Source: an uncultured Gammaproteobacteria bacterium (lineage in GTDB: Bacteria > Pseudomonadota > Gammaproteobacteria > PS1 > Pseudothioglobaceae). From it: 43,479 bases of DNA. The notes under the pieces are model-generated. The model saw only the letters and a program-made list of their open reading frames with translations, was not told the origin of the DNA and made no database searches. Below, piece by piece: positions 9,685 through 21,471 of the stretch. Location of the stretch: contig CAJXOB010000007.1 of NCBI GenBank assembly GCA_913057955.1, forward strand, positions 1-43,479. The letters run 5' to 3'. The position numbers were made by a program, and so were the translations under genes. Each line of letters starts with the position of its first letter. The stretch's first letter is position 1.

Positions 9685-10437
9685 ATGTTGGCAATTATTT
9701 CTCCTTCAAAAACGCAAGACTTTTCTCAATGTGATGTTGATTTTTATTCTCAAACTAGACAATTGGAAAACTCCAATGAGTTGGTTAGCATTTTAAAAAA
9801 TAAAAGTCAATCTCAAATTTCTAAACTCATGTCGTTGAGTGAGAAATTATCAAAGGTGAATTTTGATCGCTTTCAGAAGTTTAAATTGCCTTTCACTCGA
9901 GACAATGCAAAGCAAGCAATACTTGCTTTTAAAGGAGATGTTTATAACGGAATTGATGCCACATCTTTCTCAAAAAATGACCTTGAGTTTGCACAAGATA
10001 GCGTTCGAATGCTTTCTGGCCTTTATGGCGTTATCAGGCCACTTGATTTAATACAGCCGTATCGTTTAGAGATGGGAACCAAGCTTTCCAATTCTAAAGG
10101 TAAGGACCTATACGAGTATTGGGGAACTGAGATAAGCGATGTTCTCAATGAAGATGAGTCTGAACTCATAGTCAATCTTTCATCGAATGAATACTTCAAA
10201 GCCGTAGATCAAACGAAACTTAATGCGAATGTTTTGGATATTGTATTTAAGGAAAAAAAAGACGAAGCATACAAAGTCATAGGTATTTATGCAAAGCGTG
10301 CAAGAGGTCTAATGGTGAATTACATTATAAGAAATCGGTTACAGAGCTCAGAGCCCTTAAAAGATTTTTCGGATGAAGGTTATAGATTCGATAAAGACCT
10401 TTCTAGTGATTCATCTTGGGTTTATCTGAGAGGTTAA
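9685..10437 (+). CDS. yaaA: YaaA family peroxide-stress protein
   Basis: YaaA (DUF328/UPF0246) lowers free intracellular iron during peroxide stress in E. coli and binds DNA; the exact activity is not settled. The 250-residue protein is close to the E. coli length of 258. It shows the family hallmarks: MLAIISPSKTQDF at the start, AILAFKGDVYNGIDA near residue 75, LSGLYGVIRPLDLIQPYRLEMG around residues 110-132, and VNLSSNEYFKAVD near 170. It has its own probable promoter and is not tightly linked to the glutaredoxin gene 89 bases downstream, although both relate to oxidative stress and face the same way. Confidence 0.94.
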   Translation: MLAIISPSKTQDFSQCDVDFYSQTRQLENSNELVSILKNKSQSQISKLMSLSEKLSKVNFDRFQKFKLPFTRDNAKQAILAFKGDVYNGIDATSFSKNDLEFAQDSVRMLSGLYGVIRPLDLIQPYRLEMGTKLSNSKGKDLYEYWGTEISDVLNEDESELIVNLSSNEYFKAVDQTKLNANVLDIVFKEKKDEAYKVIGIYAKRARGLMVNYIIRNRLQSSEPLKDFSDEGYRFDKDLSSDSSWVYLRG

Positions 10438-10526
10438 AGCCCACAATATTTGTAAAACTATTTAAGGTGTGTTTCATTAGTATGACTGGTATTATTTCTT
10501 TTCTTTTTAATGCGTATTAATGACCG

Positions 10527-10793
10527 ATGATTAAAGTTTATACATCTCACTCTTGTTTCTACTGCACAAGGGCAAAAAACTATCTGGATAATCTTGATAT
10601 TGATTATGAAACGTTAAACATTCAAGAAGATAAAGATGCCAGAGATTTTTTTGTTAAGTCCGGCTTTAGAACAGTCCCTCAAATTTTTGTAAATGACAAG
10701 CTCTTATGTAAGGGCGGGTCTGATGGCTTAGTGCAAATGAGCAAAGAAGATATTCATAATAAAGTTTTTGAGATTACTGGGTCACGCATTTAA
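10527..10793 (+). CDS. grxC: Glutaredoxin (Grx3-like)
   Basis: This small dithiol glutaredoxin reduces protein and mixed disulfides using glutathione. The 88-residue thioredoxin-fold protein has the active site Cys10-Phe-Tyr-Cys13 (CFYC rather than the usual CPYC), the cis-proline TVPQIFVND motif near residue 52, and the glutathione-binding GGSDGL segment near residue 63. It most resembles GrxC/Grx3 in length and layout, so the symbol is by similarity. gshA for glutathione synthesis lies about 1 kb downstream. The TAA stop overlaps the stop of the convergent Nudix gene (shared TTAA). Confidence 0.9.
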   Translation: MIKVYTSHSCFYCTRAKNYLDNLDIDYETLNIQEDKDARDFFVKSGFRTVPQIFVNDKLLCKGGSDGLVQMSKEDIHNKVFEITGSRI

Positions 10794-11719
10794 ATACTTC
10801 TAATTCCGGCAACTCCATGGGCTCCAATACTTAAAGCTTTTTCAAAGAGTTCTTTCCTCATTCCGCCAACTAAAAAAACTGGCAACTCACACTGCCTGAT
10901 AATGCTAGAGGCCCTCTCCCACCCCAAGGGTTTAGAATTTGGATGCGTCAATGTGTCTTCAATTGGGGATAAACTGATGTAATCAGCCAAAATATTTTCT
11001 GCATGCAATGCCTCATCAATATTATGGGTTGATGCGCCAAAAATTTTAGCCTCTGAAATTGGCCTTTCTTTTAAAGACATTAGCTCGAAGCTAGTTAAGT
11101 GCCAACCATCACAAGGTTCATTAAAGGCTTTGTTAGGAGTATTTAGGATAAGTTTCGCTTGATTTTCTTTGCATAATTTGAATATCCTTTCTATGTAAGC
11201 GTTATCAAGAGATGTTTTGCTTCTTAGTTGTATAATTTTGATACCATTAGATAAGCGTTTTTTGCATTCATTAAAGACTTTATCAGATTGATGATTATCA
11301 GGCGTAATCCAATAATATTTTGGGAGTGAAAATTTATGAATAATTCTCAACATAGTTGGGAGTAATTTGAAATTTTTGAATTTATCTGCACTACTCCAAG
11401 TAATTTCTTGTCCTTCAAATCCTACTGGCTCCCCTAGGTAATCATCAATACTATAAACCGATAAATTGATGGTTTTTTCAGGATAGATATGTTGAATCTT
11501 TTGAACTAACTTACAGTCTTTAACAGTGATTCCTGTTTCTTCAAAAAGCTCTCTTATGATCGCACTAACATGATCTTCACCTGACTCTACTTTCCCTCCT
11601 GGAAGCTCCCAGTAGTCCGCCATAAATTGATTTTTTTGACGCTTAGCAATAAATACCTCATTGTTATTATTTTGTATTATCCCAACTACTACTTCAACAC
11701 TGGTATTTTTATAAGGCAC
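10790..11719 (-). CDS. mutT: Nudix hydrolase fused to ThiE/TenI-like domain
   Basis: The N-terminal domain (about residues 1-130) is a MutT-like Nudix hydrolase with a perfect Nudix box (G42-x5-E48-x7-RE-x2-EE-x-G63); such enzymes remove 8-oxo-dGTP. The C-terminal domain (about 135-309) has the TIM-barrel pattern of thiamine-phosphate synthase/TenI: YYWITP, IIQLRSK, a degenerate GWHLTS where ThiE has GVHLGQ, GASTHN, and a final VFLVGGM...GAHGVAGI. The ThiE Asn-Asp-Arg and Gly-Gln-Asp catalytic segments are not kept, so thiamine synthesis is unlikely from this domain. The same fusion occurs in other gammaproteobacteria. The start is GTG at 11719. The symbol refers only to the Nudix half. Confidence 0.88.
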   Translation of the reverse strand: MPYKNTSVEVVVGIIQNNNNEVFIAKRQKNQFMADYWELPGGKVESGEDHVSAIIRELFEETGITVKDCKLVQKIQHIYPEKTINLSVYSIDDYLGEPVGFEGQEITWSSADKFKNFKLLPTMLRIIHKFSLPKYYWITPDNHQSDKVFNECKKRLSNGIKIIQLRSKTSLDNAYIERIFKLCKENQAKLILNTPNKAFNEPCDGWHLTSFELMSLKERPISEAKIFGASTHNIDEALHAENILADYISLSPIEDTLTHPNSKPLGWERASSIIRQCELPVFLVGGMRKELFEKALSIGAHGVAGIRSI

Positions 11720-11818
11720 AATTTTTTAAATTTTGGGTATTTTATGGATGCACTTTCTATTATCACAGTTAACACAAGTCCGAGGTAAAATAACGACTTT
11801 AATATTTGAAACTATATA

Positions 11819-13378
11819 GTGGAACTTAATAAAAAAATCCAATCGCTCATGCCCTTTAAGGATAGCCTTAAAGCCAACCTTATGGGTATTGAAAAAGAGG
11901 GTTTGCGCGTTTCAGAAGATGGGAGTATTGCGCAAACGCCGCACCCAGAAGGATTAGGCTCTGCTCTAAAAAACCCTGCAATCACTACGGATTTTAGCGA
12001 AGCATTACTTGAATTAGTCACTCAGCCTTTAATGGGGGCGGGTCAAGTTCTAGATGAGCTGACGGCAATCCATAATTATATTTATTATCACCTACCGCAA
12101 AATGAGCGATTTTGGCCTGCTAGTATGCCTTGCATATTAAGAGGGCAAACCACTATACCTATTGCGAATTATGGAAGTTCAAATTTAGGAATGATGAAGA
12201 CAGTTTATAGGCGCGGTCTTTCTAATCGATATGGCAGCGTAATGCAGGCAATTGCTGGCATTCATTTTAACTATTCATTTTCATTAGAGTTTTGGCAGTC
12301 ATATCGTGAATTAATATCACCAAAAGACACTGATTCCAAAGGCTTTATGGATGTTCACTATATGGGATTAACTCGAAATGTTTTGAGATATGGCTGGCTA
12401 ATTCCTTATTTGTTTGGAGCTTCTGCAACAGTATGTAAGTCATTTATGCATGACTATCATGAACATAATTTAGAAGAGTTTGATGACAATACTTTGTATT
12501 TACCCTATGCGACTTCGTTAAGAATGGGCGATATTGGTTATCAGAATTCTCAAGAAGATGAGAAAGGAGTTAAGGCTAACTATAATAGTTTATGCCACTA
12601 TATATACAGTCTTCGTGCGGCTATGAAAACCAACTGTGAGGATTTTGAAAAAATTGGCGTAAAGAAAAATGGAGAGTACCAACAGCTCAATACAAATATT
12701 CTTCAAATCGCAAACGAGTACTACTCTTCGGTACGTCCTAAGCCTATTTTAGGTGCAAATGATAGGCCTCTTAGAGCACTTAATAATAATGGCATAGGTT
12801 ATATTGAAGTTCGCTCACTAGACATCAACCCTATGCTTGAAGTAGGAATCGATAAGCAGCAAATTGAGTTTCTAGAAGCATTCTTACTGTTTTGTCTTTT
12901 GGAGGACTCTCCAGCAATTTCATCATCCGAGTTAGTAGAAATTGACTCTAATGCACTCTTGGTTGCGCATCAAGGTAGAAAACCTGGCCTGATGCTTGGT
13001 CATAATGGTGAAGATGTATTGTTATCTGCCTGGGGTGAAAGTCTTTTTGGTGGAATAAAGCAATGTTCAAAGTTATTAAGTAGCGCGCATCAAGAGTCAG
13101 TAGAGAGTATTTCGGCTCGAATCAAAAATCCTGATTTAACGCCATCAGCAATAATGCTTAATGAGATGAGTCACCAAGAGATAGGTTTTTTTGAATTCAC
13201 TAATCAATTTAGCCGTAAATATAAAATACAAAATCAAGAAAAAACTTTTGATAAGGCCAGTTTTCATAAACTAGATGAGCTGGCAATCAATTCCATAAAA
13301 GAGCAACTAGAGGCAGAATCTAATGACGTTATAAGCTTTGATCAATTTTTAGAAGATTATTTTGAAGATGACGTTTAA
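11819..13378 (+). CDS. gshA: Glutamate-cysteine ligase
   Basis: GshA joins glutamate and cysteine by a gamma-peptide bond, the first step of glutathione synthesis. The 519-residue protein matches the E. coli-type enzyme (518). Seen are GIEKEGLRVSEDG with ATP/metal-binding glutamates near residue 25, ITTDFSEALLELVTQP near 55-70, IAGIHFNYSF near 145, and GYIEVRSLDINPM near 328, all typical of the proteobacterial GshA family. It starts at GTG 11819; no good ribosome binding site precedes it, but the start aligns with relatives. The 3' end overlaps mnmE, suggesting coupled translation. gshB is not in the window. Confidence 0.95.
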   Translation: MELNKKIQSLMPFKDSLKANLMGIEKEGLRVSEDGSIAQTPHPEGLGSALKNPAITTDFSEALLELVTQPLMGAGQVLDELTAIHNYIYYHLPQNERFWPASMPCILRGQTTIPIANYGSSNLGMMKTVYRRGLSNRYGSVMQAIAGIHFNYSFSLEFWQSYRELISPKDTDSKGFMDVHYMGLTRNVLRYGWLIPYLFGASATVCKSFMHDYHEHNLEEFDDNTLYLPYATSLRMGDIGYQNSQEDEKGVKANYNSLCHYIYSLRAAMKTNCEDFEKIGVKKNGEYQQLNTNILQIANEYYSSVRPKPILGANDRPLRALNNNGIGYIEVRSLDINPMLEVGIDKQQIEFLEAFLLFCLLEDSPAISSSELVEIDSNALLVAHQGRKPGLMLGHNGEDVLLSAWGESLFGGIKQCSKLLSSAHQESVESISARIKNPDLTPSAIMLNEMSHQEIGFFEFTNQFSRKYKIQNQEKTFDKASFHKLDELAINSIKEQLEAESNDVISFDQFLEDYFEDDV

Positions 13379-14711
13379 GATAGAAACTATATGCGCACTA
13401 GCAACTGCCATAGGACAAAGCGGTATTGGGGTTATAAGAGTTTCAGGCCCACTATCTAAAATTATCTCTAAAAAAATATTGCATTTAGAGTTAAAGCCTC
13501 GACATGCTTTTTATGGTCCTTTTTATGACAATGAAGATAATACTATTGATAAAGGCGTAGCAATATACTTCCCTGGCCCTAACTCGTATACTGGTGAAGA
13601 TGTTGTTGAGTTCCAAGGTCATGGCGGTATGAGCGTTATGAGAAAACTGTTAGAAACTGCTTTAATTTTTGGTGCTAGACTTTCTGAGCCTGGCGAGTTT
13701 AGTAAGAGAGCTTTCCTAAATGGCAAGATGGACTTAGTGCAGGCTGAGGCAGTTCAAGACTTGATCCAATCAAGCTCAGAGGAGTCTGCCCTTAGTGCGG
13801 TAAGATCCTTAACCGGTGAGTTTTCGGAAAAAATTAACCATTTACTCTCAGAGCTAACTTCCTTAAGAGTTTTTGTAGAGGCAACTATTGATTTTTCTGA
13901 TGAGGAGATAGATTTTCTTGAATCTCATCAAGTCTCAACTAAGCTTAAAAATTTAAAAGATTTACTTACAAGTATTTTAGAGAGTGCTAATCAAGGCGCA
14001 ATTTTAAGAGATGGGCTTCACGTTGCGATTGCGGGAAAACCAAATGCAGGGAAATCTAGTTTACTTAATGCACTTACAAAACAGCCTAGCGCTATTGTTA
14101 CCGATATTGCCGGTACAACAAGAGATGTATTAAAAGAAACGATTCATGTTGATGGAATGCCGCTTCATATTATAGATACAGCTGGACTTCATAATAGTGA
14201 GGACATCATTGAGCAAGAGGGTATTAGAAGAGCATATACTGAAATTAATAATGCAGATGTGGTGTTGTTGGTTTTTGATGCAAAAGATGAGCTACCTGAT
14301 TTCTCAATATTGCCCGATTTGGTTAAAAATAAACCAATCATATGTATAAGAAATAAGATTGATCTTATAAATACTAAATCTAATGTTAATAAACTGGACA
14401 ATCAGTTAGAAGTTTGGCTTTCAGCTAAAAATGGCGATGGAGTAGATTTACTTAGAAAGGCTCTAGCTGAATTTGCCGGCTTAAATTCCGCTGGTGAAGG
14501 AGTGTTTCTTGCTCGAAAAAGACATATTGACTCAATTGATGAAACGCTTATATATATTGATAGCGCTATTGAGCAATTAGAAGGTGGGGCGAGCGAGTTA
14601 GTTGCAGAAGATTTGCGGCAGGCCGGCATGTCTCTTGGACAAATTACTGGGGAGTTTTCTTCAGATGATCTTCTGGGCGAAATCTTCTCTTCATTTTGTA
14701 TTGGCAAATAG
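13368..14711 (+). CDS. mnmE: tRNA modification GTPase MnmE
   Basis: MnmE works with MnmG to add carboxymethylaminomethyl to the wobble uridine of some tRNAs. The 447-residue product has the N-terminal formyl-tetrahydrofolate-binding domain (SGIGVIRVSG), a helical domain, and an inserted G domain with P-loop GKPNAGKS near residues 223-230, the GTTRD switch, DTAG near 270 and NKID, ending in the conserved FCIGK with its catalytic cysteine. I chose ATG 13368 over the in-frame TTG at 13362 because it fits the family N-terminus better. It overlaps the gshA stop by 11 bases in another frame. It is the last gene before the rRNA promoter. Confidence 0.96.
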   Translation: MTFKIETICALATAIGQSGIGVIRVSGPLSKIISKKILHLELKPRHAFYGPFYDNEDNTIDKGVAIYFPGPNSYTGEDVVEFQGHGGMSVMRKLLETALIFGARLSEPGEFSKRAFLNGKMDLVQAEAVQDLIQSSSEESALSAVRSLTGEFSEKINHLLSELTSLRVFVEATIDFSDEEIDFLESHQVSTKLKNLKDLLTSILESANQGAILRDGLHVAIAGKPNAGKSSLLNALTKQPSAIVTDIAGTTRDVLKETIHVDGMPLHIIDTAGLHNSEDIIEQEGIRRAYTEINNADVVLLVFDAKDELPDFSILPDLVKNKPIICIRNKIDLINTKSNVNKLDNQLEVWLSAKNGDGVDLLRKALAEFAGLNSAGEGVFLARKRHIDSIDETLIYIDSAIEQLEGGASELVAEDLRQAGMSLGQITGEFSSDDLLGEIFSSFCIGK

Positions 14712-14864
14712 AGTACAATTATCTCTTTTCGAAAGAAAAAATAAAGGAAGTTACTAAGTTTAAAATAAGTCTCTAAATTATTGATTTTAATGGCTATTTT
14801 TAGGTGAGTTATCCTATCAATAAAGCCCCATTAAAGTTTATTTGAGAAATATTCGTAATATAGC

Positions 14865-14892
14865 TTGACGATACTGTTTGAGCATGTATAAT
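14865..14892 (+). promoter_or_regulatory. rRNA operon promoter
   Basis: TTGACG (14865-14870), a 16-base spacer and a perfect TATAAT (14887-14892) form a strong sigma70 promoter about 185 bases before 16S. The bases after the -10 box (TTCCCGC) give a G+C-rich discriminator, as expected for a stringently controlled rRNA P1-type promoter. The A+T-rich sequence just upstream could act as an UP element. Confidence 0.85.
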
Positions 14893-14933
14893 TTCCCGCT
14901 TTCACCGACCAAAAAGAACTTTTTTAGTTGGTA

Positions 14934-14949
14934 GCTCTTTAAAAATTTA
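14934..14949 (+). promoter_or_regulatory. boxA antitermination site in the 16S leader
   Basis: GCTCTTTAAAAATTTA closely matches the rRNA boxA element recognised by NusB/NusE in antitermination complexes. It stands between the promoter and the 16S processing stalk, the usual location. A second copy lies before 23S. Confidence 0.75.
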
Positions 14950-14974
14950 TCAAGCAACTTGTGTGGGCACTCGT
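14948..14974 (+). other. 5' arm of the 16S RNase III processing stalk
   Basis: These 27 bases pair with 16627-16653, downstream of 16S, along the full length with only G-U wobble deviations. The stalk brings the two ends of pre-16S together for RNase III cleavage. Complementarity is read directly from the sequence; the role is known for bacterial rRNA operons. Confidence 0.85.
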
Positions 14975-15077
14975 GCAAGAAATTGTGCAGTGCACATAAA
15001 AAACAAAAGCAGATAAGCTTTTTAAAAAATTGAACTATTGGTTATAAAATGCCAAGTGTTCTAAAAAGTCAAAGATT

Positions 15078-16618
<1,541 letters not shown>

Positions 16619-16626
16619 AGAAATGT

Positions 16627-16653
16627 ACGAGTGTTCACACAAGTTGTTTGATA
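16627..16653 (+). other. 3' arm of the 16S RNase III processing stalk
   Basis: This arm is complementary to 14948-14974. It starts nine bases after the 16S 3' end and completes the 27-base-pair processing stalk. The three sites that are not Watson-Crick pairs are G-U pairs, so pairing is preserved. Confidence 0.85.
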
Positions 16654-16708
16654 ATATTAAAGAAAGAGAAAAAGACCAATAACCCAAATTCAATTTAATT
16701 GATATTAA

Positions 16709-16785
<77 letters not shown>

Positions 16786-16811
16786 TTTTTCTGGGTTATT
16801 AGTTTTCTATT

Positions 16812-16887
16812 GGGGCTATAGCTCAGCTGGGAGAGCGCCTGGTTTGCATCCAGGAGGTCAGCAGTTCGATCCTGCTTAGCTCCACCA
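16812..16887 (+). tRNA. alaT: tRNA-Ala (TGC)
   Basis: This 76-base cloverleaf has acceptor arms GGGGCTA and TAGCTCC, a GTTCGATCC T-arm, anticodon TGC at 16845-16847, and an encoded CCA. It follows tRNA-Ile by 26 bases, the standard spacer arrangement. Confidence 0.97.
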
Positions 16888-16900
16888 TTTTTCTCGAATG

Positions 16901-16942
16901 AAAACTTAAATAAGATTTATATATAAGTCTTATTTAAGTTTT
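16901..16942 (+). repeat. 42-base near-perfect palindrome in the rRNA spacer
   Basis: The arms 16901-16915 and 16928-16942 are perfect 15-base complements (AAAACTTAAATAAGA and its reverse complement). The centre is a T-G wobble pair around the self-complementary TTATATATAA. As RNA this would form a long A-U hairpin after tRNA-Ala. It lacks the G+C stem of an intrinsic terminator and sits before boxA. Confidence 0.85.
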
Positions 16943-16974
16943 TATACCAAGCCTTGGTTTAACCCTTGGTTCGG

Positions 16975-16986
16975 AGCTCTTTAACA
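16975..16986 (+). promoter_or_regulatory. boxA antitermination site before 23S
   Basis: AGCTCTTTAACA matches the boxA core (GCTCTTTAACA) and lies about 205 bases before 23S, the expected place for the second antitermination element of an rRNA operon. Confidence 0.75.
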
Positions 16987-17191
16987 ATTTGGATATGAAG
17001 TAAAGTTTGTTAAATACAATACAACGTAAAAAGGTGTATTGCATTGACACAACAATTTCAAAAAATATGGATTCTCATTGATAGATTTATCTATCATTGA
17101 AAAAATAGAATTCACCGATTGTATCGTAAGATACAGTTAGTGACTTCTCGGTGTAAAAAGAATCATTAACCCAGATACTTTGGGGTTATAT

Positions 17192-20081
<2,890 letters not shown>

Positions 20082-20228
20082 ATAACACCCAAGATATTTG
20101 GAGATGTTGTTGTGTCAACAGGCAATATGCCTTATAAACTTTACTTTATCCATTTTGTTATACCTTTTTGGTATAAAAACTTTTTAATTCACTTGAAATA
20201 AGTTTCGACTTAATTCAAGTAAACAGTT
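20082..20228 (+). other. 23S-5S spacer with processing stems
   Basis: No gene. Bases about 20106-20151 complement the 23S upstream flank (16991-17054): TTGTTGTGTCAA pairs with the TTGACACAACAA side and AAACTTTACTT with AAGTAAAGTTT, forming the 23S RNase III stalk. A second stem at 20191-20220 has 13-base arms with one mismatch around a TTCG tetraloop, just ahead of 5S. Confidence 0.75.
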
Positions 20229-20347
20229 TGCTTAGTGACAATAGCAAGTGTGACCCACCTGATCCCATCCCGAACTCAGAAGTGAAACCACTTAGCGCCG
20301 ATGGTAGTGTGGGGTCTCCCCATGTGAGAGTAGGACATTGCTAGGCT
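20229..20347 (+). rRNA. rrf: 5S ribosomal RNA
   Basis: This is a 5S rRNA of about 119 bases. It contains the conserved CCGAACTCAGAAGTGAAAC and GATGGTAGTGTGGGGTCTCC blocks. Helix I pairs GCTTAGTG at the 5' end with the TTGCTAGGC side at the 3' end, which sets the boundaries within a base or two. It is the last gene of the operon. Confidence 0.95.
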
Positions 20348-20356
20348 TTTATTCTA

Positions 20357-20392
20357 AATACCCCGACCTTTTTTAAGGCGGGGTATTTTTTT
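20357..20392 (+). terminator. Intrinsic terminator of the rRNA operon
   Basis: An AATACCCCG-A-CCTT arm pairs with AAGGCGGGGTATT around a T loop, with a single bulged A, and is followed by seven T residues. It lies ten bases after 5S. This is the clearest Rho-independent terminator in the window. Confidence 0.92.
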
Positions 20393-20454
20393 ATCTGATG
20401 CTTAGTCACGTAAAATATAACTATCATTATCACTAGAACTAATGCTTAAGGCCT

Positions 20455-21405
20455 ATGACGGATAACATTGAAGTAAGAAGCATTGCCAGTGGTATCAAAG
20501 TAATTGATTCTGGCTATTTCAGCAACGATTTTGCAGCTATATATATTATTAAGCAAAATAATAAGGCTGCGATCATTGAAACTGGAACTACCTTTAGTGT
20601 TTCTAATGTTCAAAAAGCGCTTGAGAAAGATGGCCTTAGTTTTTTAGATGTTGCTTATATAATTCCTACTCATGTCCATCTTGATCATGCAGGCGGCGCC
20701 GGTGAGCTGATGAAACAGTGCCCAAATGCGAACCTAATAGTTCATCCTCGTGGCGCTAGACATATGATTGATCCCACTAAGCTAATAGCTGGAGCTATAG
20801 CGGTCTATGGTGAGCAAAAATTTAAGACATTGTACGGTGAAATTATCCCAATAGAGGCAAGCAGGGTTATCGAGGCAAATGATGACTTTATTTTAGATTT
20901 TGATGGAAGAGAGTTGAAGTTTATTGATACTCCAGGACATGCAAAACACCATTTTTGCATTTGGGATATACAAACAGAATCGATGTTTACTGGTGATACT
21001 TTTGGCATCTCTTATCGTGATCTTGATCACAATGACCAGGTATATATATTCCCAAGCACAAGTCCGGTTCAGTTTGATCCAGATGAGTTAATTAAAAGCA
21101 TACATAAAATAATGAAATATGAGCCACAGCGGCTCTGTTTAACCCATTTTGCGGCAATTAAACCAACTCAGCAAGTAGTTGAACAGTTAATAGATGGTAT
21201 TAATTTTGTTAGTAATTTGGCAAAAAAATATTCTACTAAGGAAGATGCTGAATTAGTAATTCATAACGAGATGATGAGCTATTTTTTAGAAGGAATTGAA
21301 AAGATTGGCGTCAAAGACCTTGATTTTTGCAGAGAAAGGTTAGAACTTGATGTCAAAATAAATACTCAAGGTTTAATTTACTGGCAAAAAAATAGTATAA
21401 ATTGA
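20455..21405 (+). CDS. Metallo-beta-lactamase-fold hydrolase
   Basis: The protein has 316 residues and the full metallo-beta-lactamase metal site: HxHxDH at His73, His75, Asp77 and His78 (THVHLDHAGG), His162 in PGHAKHH, Asp181 in TGDTFG, and a late THF His231. Many members hydrolyse thioesters or lactones, or act as glyoxalase II-like or flavin-free relatives; nothing here fixes the substrate. No signal peptide is seen, so it is probably cytoplasmic. AAGG lies just ahead of the ATG. It sits 66 bases upstream of the RND exporter in the same direction and may share its transcript. Confidence 0.85.
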   Translation: MTDNIEVRSIASGIKVIDSGYFSNDFAAIYIIKQNNKAAIIETGTTFSVSNVQKALEKDGLSFLDVAYIIPTHVHLDHAGGAGELMKQCPNANLIVHPRGARHMIDPTKLIAGAIAVYGEQKFKTLYGEIIPIEASRVIEANDDFILDFDGRELKFIDTPGHAKHHFCIWDIQTESMFTGDTFGISYRDLDHNDQVYIFPSTSPVQFDPDELIKSIHKIMKYEPQRLCLTHFAAIKPTQQVVEQLIDGINFVSNLAKKYSTKEDAELVIHNEMMSYFLEGIEKIGVKDLDFCRERLELDVKINTQGLIYWQKNSIN

Positions 21406-21471
21406 GACTTGAATTTTATTAATTAAATACTAAGTAAGTATCTTATAGCCCTGTTTTTCTAAACTATAACT

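Larger units (their letters stand above)
14712..15077 (+). other. rRNA operon promoter region and 16S leader (no gene)
   Basis: This 366-base stretch has no credible gene. The first part (14712-14864) is A+T-rich and could hold an UP element or Fis sites, which I cannot resolve by eye. It then carries the rRNA promoter, the boxA site and the 5' arm of the 16S processing stalk, each listed separately. Confidence 0.8.
16888..17191 (+). other. Structured spacer between tRNA-Ala and 23S (no gene)
   Basis: About 300 bases without a gene. It holds a 42-base palindrome (16901-16942), a second boxA (16975-16986), the 5' side of the 23S processing stalk (about 16991-17054), a TGATAGA/TCTATCA hairpin (17079-17096), and a CACCGA/TCGGTG stem (17113-17153) that encloses a TGTATC/GATACA hairpin with a GTAA loop (17120-17135). 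These look like RNA processing and folding elements of the precursor. Confidence 0.8.

Noticed and set aside
13362-13367. Earlier in-frame TTG start for mnmE
   Set aside because: ATG two codons later fits the family N-terminus and is the stronger start codon.
14720-14745. Possible terminator after mnmE (TCTTT-TCG-AAAGA hairpin)
   Set aside because: The stem is only five A/T-rich pairs and is followed by A rather than T residues.
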